A DNA stretch of 64,000 nucleotides from Prosthecodimorpha hirschii (GCF_001305515.1 NZ_LJYW01000001.1:3742447-3806446); one strand, 5' to 3'. Numbered from the stretch's first letter, positions 8,848 to 16,788 are shown. The notes: generated by a model from the sequence alone, not told the origin. A program made the numbers and translations.

Positions 8848-9075
8848 ATGGCTGACGAGTTCGACATCAACTATGGCAAATTCCGCGCGATGGTCGCCGA
8901 CGACGTGGCCATGATCGCGTTTGAGCCGACTGGGTCGTCGCTGACCACCTATCGAGGCGAGACGCTGGTCATCCAACTGGCGAACGGCACGTCCCGCGCG
9001 GATGCTGATGCCCTGGCGGCTACGCTCAACAGCATGGCCTTCAAGGTCTCGATCCGCGACTTGTCTGCGGTCTGA
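8848..9075 (+). CDS. Small hypothetical protein, 75 aa, IS passenger
   Basis: Not recognised. It begins MADEFDINYGKFRAMVADD and has no signal peptide or membrane segment. A strong Shine-Dalgarno AAAGGAGG (8835-8842) lies 5 nt before the ATG, which argues that it is real. It is the only gene of the element on the plus strand and converges with the passenger operon, with 19 bp between stop codons. Its function could be independent of the PIN module or could counteract it; nothing in the sequence decides. Confidence 0.65.
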   Translation: MADEFDINYGKFRAMVADDVAMIAFEPTGSSLTTYRGETLVIQLANGTSRADADALAATLNSMAFKVSIRDLSAV

Positions 9076-9094
9076 TCAAACTAGGGAGCCAGGC

Positions 9095-9274
9095 TCACTG
9101 GCCGGGCTTCTTGATTTCAGGCTTGTCGCCATCCGCAGGCTTCGGTGGTCGCTTCGGCGGAACCGCCTTGGCGAAGGCTCGTTCGAACGCCTCGCCCGTC
9201 TCATCGCATTCGAGAGACTTCGCTATTGCGGTGAACCGCTCGGCTTGGTTCGGATCACTTTTCGGCTTAGTCAT
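9095..9274 (-). CDS. Small hypothetical protein, 59 aa, last gene of the IS passenger operon
   Basis: Begins MTKPKSDPNQAERFTAIAKS, has an acidic/helical first half, and ends in a Lys/Pro-rich tail (VPPKRPPKPADGDKPEIKK). Its ATG overlaps the stop of the PIN gene by 4 bp (ATGA), which is good evidence for translation and for co-function with the upstream genes. No family recognised. Its size, charge pattern and position behind a PIN gene would suit a small antitoxin or accessory factor, but that is inference. Confidence 0.7.
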   Translation of the reverse strand: MTKPKSDPNQAERFTAIAKSLECDETGEAFERAFAKAVPPKRPPKPADGDKPEIKKPGQ

Positions 9275-9855
9275 ACCTTCAGCCTAGGAGTAGGGTGCTC
9301 CGGGCGGACTCGACTGAGCGAGAGTACCTTTTGGGCGGTCGGTTCGTGCTCAACACCTTCGCACCATAGATCATAGTCAAGAAGCGGGACCGATTTCCCA
9401 TCTGGGCCTTTACCCTTGCCGTTATCGAAAGTGTGGAACGCCGTGAGCGGCACTTTGTAGATGTCCCTGAGGCAAACTGCCGAGGCAAGGTGTATAGCAT
9501 CGGGAGTAGCAAGTTTCCGCTTACCATTCCCCCTCTGATACTGAACGCTCCGAATTTGACTCGCTAGGCCCATGACAACAGGGTCAGGCGTAACCTGCAC
9601 AACTGCCGAACTATAATCCCTTAGAAATTCACTAAACGTGCCAAAGCTCGACTTCGTCATATATCCGTCTGTGATTTCAGCGATAGTGATCGTGGAGCAG
9701 TATATCCGGCATTGACCCAACTTCGCTTCTTCCAGATACTGTTCGATGTGGTCGATCGTAGCGCCGTAGCTTGCCCTCTCGTCGTTGAGATAAGCAATGA
9801 ACACACAAGTGTCCCAATAGAGATGCGGGAAATTCGCCGTCAAAGGTCGCCCCAA
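9271..9855 (-). CDS. PIN-domain ribonuclease-like protein, IS passenger
   Basis: 194 residues from a TTG at 9855; a second TTG at 9843, overlapping the previous stop as TTGA, is an equally plausible start. The four acidic residues of a PIN active site are visible in order: D15 (LYWDTCVFIAYLN), E60 (TITIAEITDGY), D119 (ATPDAIHLASA) and D144 (FHTFDNGKG). The family cleaves RNA with divalent metal, as in VapC toxins. It is longer than a typical VapC (about 130-140 aa) because of a C-terminal extension. It is coupled on both sides within the operon. Confidence 0.85.
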   Translation of the reverse strand: MGRPLTANFPHLYWDTCVFIAYLNDERASYGATIDHIEQYLEEAKLGQCRIYCSTITIAEITDGYMTKSSFGTFSEFLRDYSSAVVQVTPDPVVMGLASQIRSVQYQRGNGKRKLATPDAIHLASAVCLRDIYKVPLTAFHTFDNGKGKGPDGKSVPLLDYDLWCEGVEHEPTAQKVLSLSRVRPEHPTPRLKV

Positions 9856-10649
9856 CTCTCGTCATCGTCGCCCGCCGAAATGGAGAAGGCACCGCGCCAA
9901 CGGCTTAGGTCAGGCTCCGGCTTGGCAAGCATAACGTCTCTCACGTCGAGCCTGACAGGAAGACCGGACTCGCCATTGTAGTGGGCCATACCAAGCACCA
10001 TAGCTCTATGGTCAAGCGCGCTGCGAAGCTTCTCTACTTCGACTTCATCCACGTTGCAGTCGATCTCTCGGCCGCCCGCACTTAGGGTGAGTTTCGCACG
10101 TTTCGTGTCACCCCTTAGGTCAACGAGTTTCAACACGCCGTCGAAGGAGCCGAAAGCCATACCTTTGAACAGTCTCTCTTGCCTAGACTCGGCTCTCTCA
10201 ACCTCCTCAAGGATTGCCTCTGCTCTCCGGCGCAGAAAATCATCGATACGAACGACTGTGCCAGCATCGAACTTCAGCTCGCCGAAAGCGAATGTTTCAC
10301 CAACACCACTGTTGAGCGCCGCAATCGGTTTCAGGAAGTCTTTCGGTAGGCGGCGCGCGGACGGTCGATCCTCATAGATCGCGGTAATCCCATCGGCGCA
10401 GTATGCAACGCTGGATCCTGGTACTGGGCCGTGAACCGCGATCCGCTCACGCACAGCAGCCGTAGCAGTGTTCTTCGCGAGCGCGCTCACCATGAATTTG
10501 TGGCGGCGTTTCCCATTGGCTGCGATGTCAGCTGCAGCGAGGGCCTTCAGGAAAGCAGAGAACTTTTTGGCAAAAACCTCCCCGTCCACGTCTTGATTGT
10601 GAGTATCAAGGCCGTGAATTGTCAGAGTGATTTCGCTTCGGTCACTCAT
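9840..10649 (-). CDS. Uncharacterised 269-aa protein coupled to the transposase and PIN genes
   Basis: Not recognised. I start it at ATG 10649 (MSDRSEITLTIHGLDTHNQD), one base after the transposase TAG; a TTG at 10658 is possible. It has an N-terminal alpha/beta part, a charged helix (DDFLRRRAEAILEEVERAES) and a C-terminal part of about 90 residues rich in beta-strand patterns (MAFGSFDGVLKLVDLRGDT, then VRLDVRDVMLA). The latter could be a small barrel-like domain. There are no membrane segments. Spacing (1 bp after the transposase, overlap with the PIN gene) ties it to both. It could be the partner or antitoxin of the PIN protein, or an element-maintenance factor. Confidence 0.8.
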   Translation of the reverse strand: MSDRSEITLTIHGLDTHNQDVDGEVFAKKFSAFLKALAAADIAANGKRRHKFMVSALAKNTATAAVRERIAVHGPVPGSSVAYCADGITAIYEDRPSARRLPKDFLKPIAALNSGVGETFAFGELKFDAGTVVRIDDFLRRRAEAILEEVERAESRQERLFKGMAFGSFDGVLKLVDLRGDTKRAKLTLSAGGREIDCNVDEVEVEKLRSALDHRAMVLGMAHYNGESGLPVRLDVRDVMLAKPEPDLSRWRGAFSISAGDDDESWGDL

Positions 10650-10650
10650 C

Positions 10651-11583
10651 CTACGCAATTAACCCTTCGTGAGACGACCTATATGTGAGCCGCTTGCCGT
10701 CGATGCCTTTCAATGCGTTCTCTGCTCGCCCAGCGTCATGAACGCCGAGCGCAACACGGTTGTTGTACCGGAAATCGAACTCGGCAAGATAGCGATGAAG
10801 GTGCTTCTTTTTGCAGTGCTGATAAGCGCCTTTCATGCCGCGCTTGAACACGGAGAAGTAGCCCTCAATCGTGTTCGTGTGGATCGTGCGATCCGCGCTG
10901 GACACGTGCTCATCCTGCCCATGACGGACCACCCCGTGGTCGGCGAACTCGCGGCCCGCCACGAGATAGTGCCCGGCCTCGTCCGTCGCCAGCCGGACTT
11001 CAGCCGCGATGTTCTCCCGCAGGATTGGGACGATGGTCGCAGGCTTGAGATCGTCCACCACCATGGAGCGGGCCTGCTTCGTCTCGCGGTCCACGAGAGC
11101 CAGTACCTTCATCTTGTGGTGATAGGCGCGGGCCTTTTTCTTCCCGGGCTCGCGACCGATGAACGTCTCGTCGGCCTCAACGATACCACCCCCGCCACCC
11201 ATCGGGGCCAAGGTGCCGTCGCGCATCGCCTCGCGAATGCGGTGGCCCATGAACCAGGCCGTCTTGAGCGTCACGCCGAGCGTGCGATGCAGCTGGTTGG
11301 CGCTGATGCCCTTCTTGGAAGAGCACACAAGGTACATGGCCTGGAGCCAGATGTGCAGCGGAACGTGGCTGCTCTCGAATACCGTCCCGACCTTCACCGT
11401 GAAGGGCTTCCGGCACTGGTAGCATTTGTATGTCCCGAGGCGGGTGCTCTTGCCGCCCATCTTGCCGATGCGCTCGAACCCGCCGCAGTGAGGGCACAGC
11501 GGGCCTACTGGCCACACGCGCGCTTCGACGAAGGCGTAAGCGGCCTCTTCGTTGTGGAAGTGCGGGGCGGACAGGACGGACAC
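10651..11583 (-). CDS. IS1595-family transposase (ISXO2-like)
   Basis: 310 residues from GTG 11583, preceded by AAGGAG at good spacing. An N-terminal zinc ribbon has cysteines at 30, 33, 54 and 57 (CPHC and CYQC). The ISXO2-type DDE domain shows D138 (VEADETFIG), D201 (ATDEAGHY) and the N/K pair in HTNTIEGYFSVFKRG (N237, K247), the variant acidic triad described for IS1595. It cuts and joins the element's inverted repeats. It is the first gene of a four-gene coupled operon, so passenger expression probably follows transposase transcription. Confidence 0.95.
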   Translation of the reverse strand: MSVLSAPHFHNEEAAYAFVEARVWPVGPLCPHCGGFERIGKMGGKSTRLGTYKCYQCRKPFTVKVGTVFESSHVPLHIWLQAMYLVCSSKKGISANQLHRTLGVTLKTAWFMGHRIREAMRDGTLAPMGGGGGIVEADETFIGREPGKKKARAYHHKMKVLALVDRETKQARSMVVDDLKPATIVPILRENIAAEVRLATDEAGHYLVAGREFADHGVVRHGQDEHVSSADRTIHTNTIEGYFSVFKRGMKGAYQHCKKKHLHRYLAEFDFRYNNRVALGVHDAGRAENALKGIDGKRLTYRSSHEGLIA

Positions 11584-11624
11584 GGCTCAACTCCTTGCAG
11601 AGCTTAAGGTAGCACGGCCGCTGG

Positions 11625-11646
11625 GTACGTCAAGTATAATATCGCC
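11625..11646. repeat. Right terminal inverted repeat of the IS1595-family element
   Basis: Ends CAAGTATAATATCGCC at 11646. It is the reverse complement of the left end apart from one base. The octamer TATCGATC follows directly. Confidence 0.92.
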
Positions 11647-11676
11647 TATCGATCTGACGGGCTTCTCGATCTGACG
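11647..11676. repeat. 17-bp tandem repeat, right half, after the IS element
   Basis: The remainder of unit 2 (11647-11659) and unit 3 (11660-11676, GGCTTCTCGATCTGACG). Together with 8741-8769 this gives three near-identical copies of the sequence that encodes the kinase C-terminus and stop. Confidence 0.75.
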
Positions 11677-11681
11677 GGCCG

Positions 11682-12518
11682 CTACCGGATGCCGGCGCGC
11701 ATGAACGACTGCACGAACTGACGCTGGAAGATCAGGAAGGCGATCAGCAGCGGGCCGGAGGTGATCAGCGTCGCGGCGGTGATCACCGACCAGTCGATGC
11801 CCTGATCGACCGAGGAGAAGACCGACAGGCCGACGGTCAGCGGGCGGGTCTCGACCGAGTTGGTGATGATCAGCGGCCAGAGGAAGTTGTTCCAGTGGTA
11901 GCTGACCTGGACCAGCCCATAGGCGAGATAGATCGGCCGCGCCGCCGGGACATAGACCCGCCAGAGCACGCCGAGCGATCCGCAGCCCTCGATGCGCGCG
12001 GCCTCGTCCAGTTCCTTCGGCACGGTCAGGAAGGTCTGCCGCAACAGGAAGATGCCGAAGGCGGAGGTCAGATAGGGCAGGGCGATACCCCAGATGGTGT
12101 CGACCGCCCCGATCAGCCGCATGGTCCGGTAGTTCACGACCGCCAGGATGTCGGGCGTGATCATCAGCTGCAGCAGCACCAGCCCGAAGACGAGATCGCG
12201 GCCGCGGAAGCGGTAGCGCGCGAAGGCATAGGCGGCGAGCGTGCACAGGATGCATTGCGCGCCGACGATCAGCGCCACGATCAGCACGGTGTTCAGGAAG
12301 TAGCGCGGGAACGGCGCGGCCGCCCAGGCGCGGGCGAAATTCTCCAGCGTCATCGGCGCCAGGAGGTCGAAGCGGGTCGCGTATTCGGCCGAATGGAAGG
12401 CGGTCCAGGCGGCATAGAGCAGCGGCGCCAGCCAGGCGAGGCCGAGCGCCCAGGCGCCCGCGCTGGCAAGACGGTCGCGGACGGCGTGACGGTGCATCGT
12501 GGTCCGGCTCCCGCTCAT
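11682..12518 (-). CDS. ugpE: Glycerol-3-phosphate ABC transporter permease UgpE
   Basis: 278 residues from ATG 12518. MalG-type permease: six hydrophobic segments and the EAA loop ELDEAARIEGCGSLGVLWRV, which contacts the ATPase. It pairs with UgpA to form the inner-membrane channel for sn-glycerol-3-phosphate. The start overlaps the ugpA stop as ATGA, indicating translational coupling. Last gene of ugpC-B-A-E; only 35 bp separate it from the IS element end, so the insertion did not break it. Confidence 0.9.
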   Translation of the reverse strand: MSGSRTTMHRHAVRDRLASAGAWALGLAWLAPLLYAAWTAFHSAEYATRFDLLAPMTLENFARAWAAAPFPRYFLNTVLIVALIVGAQCILCTLAAYAFARYRFRGRDLVFGLVLLQLMITPDILAVVNYRTMRLIGAVDTIWGIALPYLTSAFGIFLLRQTFLTVPKELDEAARIEGCGSLGVLWRVYVPAARPIYLAYGLVQVSYHWNNFLWPLIITNSVETRPLTVGLSVFSSVDQGIDWSVITAATLITSGPLLIAFLIFQRQFVQSFMRAGIR

Positions 12519-13408
12519 TGATAGTGCACGCGCCGCCCGGCGGCGACGAACTGGACCAGCGCCATCAGCGACAGGATGGCGAGCAGCACGATAGTCAGCG
12601 CGGTGGCGTAGCCCTGATCCCAGAACTTGAAGCCGACCTGATAGAGATGGAACAGCAGCACGTTGGTGGCGTTGTCCGGCCCGCCGCCGGTCAGGATGAA
12701 GATGTGGTCGACCATCCGGAAGGCGTTGATCACGGCGTTGACCAGGATGAACAGCGTCACCGGCATCAGGAGCGGCCAGGTGATGCGCCGGAACACGGTC
12801 AGGTCCGAGGCGCCCTCGATGGCCGCTGCCTCCTTGAGGTCCGGCGAGATGGTCTGCAGGGCCGCGAGATAGAAGATCATGAAGAAGCCGGCCTCCTTCC
12901 AGACCGTCACCACCATGATCGCCGGCAGCGCGGTCGCCTGCGAGCCGAGCCAGTTGGTGGCGCCGAAGCCGAACAGGCCGGCGATCTGGTCGAGCAGGCC
13001 ATAATGCGGCGTGTAGAAAAAGAGCCAGATATTGGCGACGGCGATCATCGGCAGCACGGTCGGGGTGAAATAGGCCATCCGCAGCAGGCCGCGCCCGGCG
13101 ATCCGGCCGTTGACGAACAGCGCCATGGCGAGCGCCAGCCCGATCGAGAGCGGGATCGTGCCGATCGCATAGACGAGGTTGTTGATCAGCGCCTTCCAGA
13201 AGATCGGGTCGGCCGCCATGTCCTCGTAATTGGCGAGGCCGACGAAGCGCGACGGCCGGGCGCCCTTCGGCGTGGAATGGAAGCTGTCGATCGCGGTGCG
13301 GACGATCGGGATATGGGTGAAGGTCGCGAACAGGGCGATCGACGGCAGCAGTAGCAGCCAGGGTTCGGCGCGGGCGGCGAGCGATCGGTTCGGGGACGGG
13401 ATGGACAC
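12515..13408 (-). CDS. ugpA: Glycerol-3-phosphate ABC transporter permease UgpA
   Basis: 297 residues from GTG 13408 (SIPSPNRSLAARAEPWLLLL), the usual UgpA length; the frame continues upstream but is Arg/Pro-rich and not coding-like. MalF-type permease with six membrane segments and the EAA motif LKEAAAIEGASDLTVFRRI. It follows ugpB after about 180 bp holding a hairpin, and overlaps ugpE by 4 bp. It forms the channel dimer with UgpE. Confidence 0.9.
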   Translation of the reverse strand: MSIPSPNRSLAARAEPWLLLLPSIALFATFTHIPIVRTAIDSFHSTPKGARPSRFVGLANYEDMAADPIFWKALINNLVYAIGTIPLSIGLALAMALFVNGRIAGRGLLRMAYFTPTVLPMIAVANIWLFFYTPHYGLLDQIAGLFGFGATNWLGSQATALPAIMVVTVWKEAGFFMIFYLAALQTISPDLKEAAAIEGASDLTVFRRITWPLLMPVTLFILVNAVINAFRMVDHIFILTGGGPDNATNVLLFHLYQVGFKFWDQGYATALTIVLLAILSLMALVQFVAAGRRVHYQ

Positions 13409-13553
13409 CGGTGTCGGGGCTCCGTGGGCGGCCGGATGCGGAACGTCCCGGGCTGCGGCCGGGACCGGACGGCGCCGAGACCGGCATCGCCGGCCCGCAC
13501 CGGAGCGGGTTCGATGCCGGAACCGAGGTCCCGGCATCGCGCCTGGTAGGACC

Positions 13554-13590
13554 GTGATCGCCGTCAGGCACTCACGGCCGGATCGATCAC
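13554..13590. other. Inverted repeat at the ugpB-ugpA junction
   Basis: GTGATCG (13554-13560) pairs with CGATCAC (13584-13590), extended by an inner CCGT/ACGG stem, and spans the ugpB stop. Such stems between a binding-protein gene and its permeases often stabilise the upstream message so that more binding protein than permease is made. No U-tract, so not a clear terminator. Confidence 0.3.
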
Positions 13591-14873
13591 TTGTAGGCCT
13601 TCAGGATGCGGTCGGCCTCGGCCTGGGCGTCCTTCATGGCCTGAGCGGCGGTCTTGGTGCCGGTCAGCGCGGCCTGGAGATTGTCGTTGAGCGCCTTGGC
13701 GACACGCTGGTTGTCGTGGGTCGAGAGCTCGGCGACGGCATGTTCGAGCTGGTCGCGGGCGACGCCGGCGGCCGGGAAGCCGGCGAGATAGTCCTTCATC
13801 GCCTTGGTCTCGAAGGCGGCCGGCGAGACGGCGACATAGCCGGTGGCGATCGACCACTGGGCGGCGCGCTCGGGCTTGGTCATCCAGTCGGCGAACAGCG
13901 CGGCGGCCTTCTGCTGTTCGGCCGAGGCCGCCTTGAAGACGTAGAAGTTGCCGCCGCCGGTCGGCGAGCCGCGCTTCTTCTTGGCCGGCAGCATGGCGAC
14001 GCCGAAGTCGAACTTGGCGTTGGCGCGGACGTTGGTCAGGTTGCCGGTGGTCGTCCACATCATGGCGACCTTCTTCTCGAAGAAGTCCTTCGGCGTGGTG
14101 CCCCACTCGACGATGCCCGGCGGATGGACCTTGTCCTTCTGGGCCAGATCCATCCAGTACTGCAGCGCCTCGACCACCTCAGGCTTGTCGTAGGCGACCT
14201 GCGTGCCGGCGTCGTTGGCGAGGATGGCGCCGTTCGGCGTGGTCAGGCCCTGGAACAGCCAGTAGGGGAAGCCGGAGGAGGGGATCGACACGCCCCACTG
14301 GGTGACGGCGCCGGCGGCGTCGCGCTTGGTCAGCTTGGCCGCCATGGCGCGCATCTCGTCCCAGCTCTGCGGCGCCTTCTCGGGGTCGAGGCCGGCCTCC
14401 TTGAAGGCCTCCTTGTTCCAGTAGAGCACGATGGTCGAGCGCTGGAACGGGATGCCCCAGGTCTTGCCGCCGGTCTGGCTGTTGGCCATGAAGCCCGGAT
14501 AGAAGCTCTTGAACCAGGTCGCCGCCTTGTCCTTCGCGACGAGGTCGTCGAACGGAACGATCGCGTCCTCGTCGATCAGGGTGAACATGTCGGTCGACAG
14601 CGCGACCGCCACCGACGGTGCGTCGCCACCCTTCACGGCGGTCAGGATCTTGGCGATCGTGTCCTGGTAGGAGCCGGAATAGACCGCCTTGATCTTGATG
14701 CCGGGATTGTCCTTCTCGAAATCGGCGACCATGCCGTCGACGATCTTGGTCACCGGGCCGCCGACGGCGACCGGGTAGTAGAAGGTCAGCGTGGTGTCGG
14801 CGGCCGCCGGTCCGGCGAAGCCGAGGAGCAGGGCCGCGGTGGCGGCCAGCGTGGTGCGTCGGGACATCCTCAT
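13587..14873 (-). CDS. ugpB: Periplasmic sn-glycerol-3-phosphate-binding protein UgpB
   Basis: 428 residues. Signal peptide MRMSRRTTLAATAALLLGFA with likely cleavage after AAA at 25. The mature part is a type 1 extracellular solute-binding protein (DTTLTFYYPVAVGGPVTKIV, VAVALSTDMFTLIDEDAIVP, WGIPFQRSTIVLYWNKEAFK) whose layout matches UgpB. It captures glycerol-3-phosphate, and in relatives its phosphodiesters, for UgpAE. It begins 12 bp after ugpC. Confidence 0.92.
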   Translation of the reverse strand: MRMSRRTTLAATAALLLGFAGPAAADTTLTFYYPVAVGGPVTKIVDGMVADFEKDNPGIKIKAVYSGSYQDTIAKILTAVKGGDAPSVAVALSTDMFTLIDEDAIVPFDDLVAKDKAATWFKSFYPGFMANSQTGGKTWGIPFQRSTIVLYWNKEAFKEAGLDPEKAPQSWDEMRAMAAKLTKRDAAGAVTQWGVSIPSSGFPYWLFQGLTTPNGAILANDAGTQVAYDKPEVVEALQYWMDLAQKDKVHPPGIVEWGTTPKDFFEKKVAMMWTTTGNLTNVRANAKFDFGVAMLPAKKKRGSPTGGGNFYVFKAASAEQQKAAALFADWMTKPERAAQWSIATGYVAVSPAAFETKAMKDYLAGFPAAGVARDQLEHAVAELSTHDNQRVAKALNDNLQAALTGTKTAAQAMKDAQAEADRILKAYK

Positions 14874-14885
14874 GTCGGTCTCTCC

Positions 14886-15959
14886 TCAGAGGCTGGTTGT
14901 TTCCGGGATTGCGGCGGCCGATGCCGGCAGGCCGACCGAGGCCGCCGTGCCGGTCGGCGGCGAGACGATGCGGCGCCCGCTGGCGCCGTCGAAATGGTGT
15001 TCGTGAGCCGGCTCCCAGGCGAGGCCGGTGCGCTCTCCGACGCGCACGCCGGCGCGCCCCGGCAGCCGGACCGCGACGGTTTCGTCGGGCGTGCGGGCCA
15101 GGCCCACGATGGTGTCGGCGCCGAGATACTCGATGCTGGCGACGGTCGCGTCGCGCGCGTCGCCGATCGGCGGGCCGAGCCGCATATGCTCGGCGCGCAC
15201 GCCGAGGATCGGATCGGCGGGGCCGCCGAAGCGCATCAGATTCATGGAGGGCGCGCCGATGAACCGGGCCGCGAAGGTGGTGGCCGGCCGCTCGTAGAGT
15301 TCGGCCGGGGTGCCGGCCTGCTCGATATGGCCGTCCTTCATCAGGATGACCTTGTCGGCCATCGTCATGGCCTCGATCTGGTCATGGGTCACGTAGATCA
15401 TCGACAGGCCGAGGCGCTGCTGCAGGGCGCGGATCTCGACCCGCATCTCGCCGCGCAGCTTGGCGTCGAGATTGGAGAGCGGCTCGTCCATCAGGCAGAC
15501 CGGCTGTTCGGCGATGATCGCCCGGGCGAGCGCGACGCGCTGGCGCTGGCCGCCCGACATCTGTCCGGGCTTGCGCTTCAGATAGTCGGTGAGGCCGACC
15601 AGCGCGGCGACCTTGCCGAGCCGCTCGCGCCGTTCCGCCTTGGGCACGCCGCGCACCTCGAGGCCGAAGGTGATGTTGTCGGCGACGGAGAGATGCGGGA
15701 ATAGCGCGTAGGACTGGAACACCATCGAGATGCGCCGGTCCTTCGGCGCCAGATGGGTGACCTCGCGGTCGGCGATCCGGATCGTGCCGCCGTCGGGATC
15801 CTCAAGGCCTGCGATCAACCGCAGGGTCGTCGACTTGCCGCAGCCGGACGGCCCAAGCAGAACGCAGAGTTCGCCGGCCTCGACCCGGAACGAAATCCCG
15901 GCGACGGCCTTGCGTCCCTCGTAGACCTTGGTGAGTTCCTGAACTTCGATACGCGACAC
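14886..15959 (-). CDS. ugpC: sn-Glycerol-3-phosphate ABC transporter ATPase UgpC
   Basis: 357 residues from GTG 15959, preceded by GGGGCGGGG. Walker A GPSGCGKS (36-43), signature SGGQRQR (135-141), Walker B LMDEP (156-160) and the C-terminal TOBE regulatory domain of MalK-type ATPases. It energises glycerol-3-phosphate uptake. An alternative ATG at 15989 would put the ribosome site on top of the Pho-box-like element, so the GTG is preferred. First gene of the operon, unlike the E. coli B-A-E-C order. Confidence 0.92.
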   Translation of the reverse strand: MSRIEVQELTKVYEGRKAVAGISFRVEAGELCVLLGPSGCGKSTTLRLIAGLEDPDGGTIRIADREVTHLAPKDRRISMVFQSYALFPHLSVADNITFGLEVRGVPKAERRERLGKVAALVGLTDYLKRKPGQMSGGQRQRVALARAIIAEQPVCLMDEPLSNLDAKLRGEMRVEIRALQQRLGLSMIYVTHDQIEAMTMADKVILMKDGHIEQAGTPAELYERPATTFAARFIGAPSMNLMRFGGPADPILGVRAEHMRLGPPIGDARDATVASIEYLGADTIVGLARTPDETVAVRLPGRAGVRVGERTGLAWEPAHEHHFDGASGRRIVSPPTGTAASVGLPASAAAIPETTSL

Positions 15960-16287
15960 GCGTCCCCGCCCCCCGGCATTGCGGACCATCGCGCGAGCCT
16001 GCGACAGTCCGATGACGGCCGTCACGACCCGGCCGGCGCGCCGCCTGCGGCTGCGCACCCGATCGTCGGGCGATGACGGCTCTTCTCCCAGTCCGGATGC
16101 CGGCTTGGCGGCCTCCGGGGGTCGGAGACTAGCGCCTGTTGCCGGCAAGGGAAATCCGCTTCGTTGGATAACCACGCAGGAAGGCCGCGTCTCCGGGGTA
16201 GGAGAGCGCGGCCCTGGCGGTCAAAGAGTGAGCGGTTCGTCCGGAGATGGCAGCCGGCGGTGGCGGCCCCGGGCCGGCGCGGCCGGT
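15960..16287. other. Intergenic region upstream of ugpC
   Basis: 328 bp without a gene. It contains the Pho-box-like repeat at 16001-16018; nothing else recognisable. The minus-strand gene ending at 16288 may also terminate here. Confidence 0.5.
16001..16018 (-). promoter_or_regulatory. Pho-box-like direct repeat upstream of ugpC
   Basis: Read on the minus strand: CCGTCAT-CGGA-CTGTCGC. PhoB sites are CTGTCAT repeats with 11-bp periodicity; here the halves match at 6/7 and 5/7 with exactly 4 bp between. It lies 42-59 bp before the chosen ugpC start. In E. coli ugp is induced by phosphate starvation through PhoB, so the position makes sense. Confidence 0.45.
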
Positions 16288-16557
16288 TCAGCGGCACTTC
16301 ATGGTGCGGCGCAGGATCGGGCGGCCGTAATAGTCGTAGCCGGCGATGACCTTGCGGGTGACGCAGAAGAGATCGTCGCGGCCGTCGTCGTAGATCACCC
16401 GGCCGGTATTGCCGTTGACGATCAGCAGGCGGTCCTCGCCGGACTGGGCCGCCGGGGCGGACAGGTCGTTCGGGGTGCCCGAGGATTCGGCGCGCGCCGC
16501 GGAGGCGCCGGCGACGGTGGCGAGCAGGGCGAGGGCGGCGAGGGCACGGAACGTCAT
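16288..16557 (-). CDS. Small exported hypothetical protein, 89 aa
   Basis: ATG 16557 gives a clear signal peptide (MTFRALAALALLATVAGASA, cleavage near ARA-ES). The mature part is about 65 residues with RLLIVNGNTGRVIYDDGRDD and a C-terminal pattern GYDYYGRPILRRTMKC holding two cysteines that could form a disulfide. No family recognised. Single gene; the next upstream gene on the same strand ends at 16821 with its own terminator, so it is transcribed separately. Confidence 0.7.
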   Translation of the reverse strand: MTFRALAALALLATVAGASAARAESSGTPNDLSAPAAQSGEDRLLIVNGNTGRVIYDDGRDDLFCVTRKVIAGYDYYGRPILRRTMKCR

Positions 16558-16758
16558 GGCGGGCTCCTGGATCGGGTTCCGGCGGGCGAAGGTCTCGGCC
16601 GCCTCGGGTGAAACCACCTTGCGCCGGGTCCCCGGCCGCCGATAGGCCCGCGCCTGCCAATCCGTTGGGAGGGCTCCAGCCTCCGCCGGGCAGGCCGGCC
16701 GCCCGCCCTCCCGCCCGATCGGCCGAAGTCCGGAGGCGGGCTTGCCCGCGCCGACGCG

Positions 16759-16788
16759 AAAACGGCCGCCCCGGGCGGGACGGCCGTG
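16759..16788 (-). terminator. Intrinsic terminator of the 169-aa exported protein gene
   Basis: Read on the minus strand: stem ACGGCCG with its complement CGGCCGT around a GC-rich loop, followed directly by TTTTCG. It lies about 33 bp past the stop at 16821. Confidence 0.65.

Larger units (their letters stand above)
8770..11646. mobile_element. Complete IS1595-family insertion sequence with passenger genes (2877 bp)
   Basis: Bounded by 22-bp inverted repeats with one mismatch. Flanking octamers TTTCGATT (8762-8769) and TATCGATC (11647-11654) agree at six of eight positions, consistent with the 8-bp target duplications known for IS1595 elements. It carries an IS1595-type transposase (10651-11583), three genes coupled behind it (10649 to 9095, minus strand) and one convergent small gene (8848-9075). 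Base composition of the passenger section is visibly less GC-rich than the surroundings, so it came from elsewhere. No frameshift is seen, so it may still be mobile. Confidence 0.9.
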
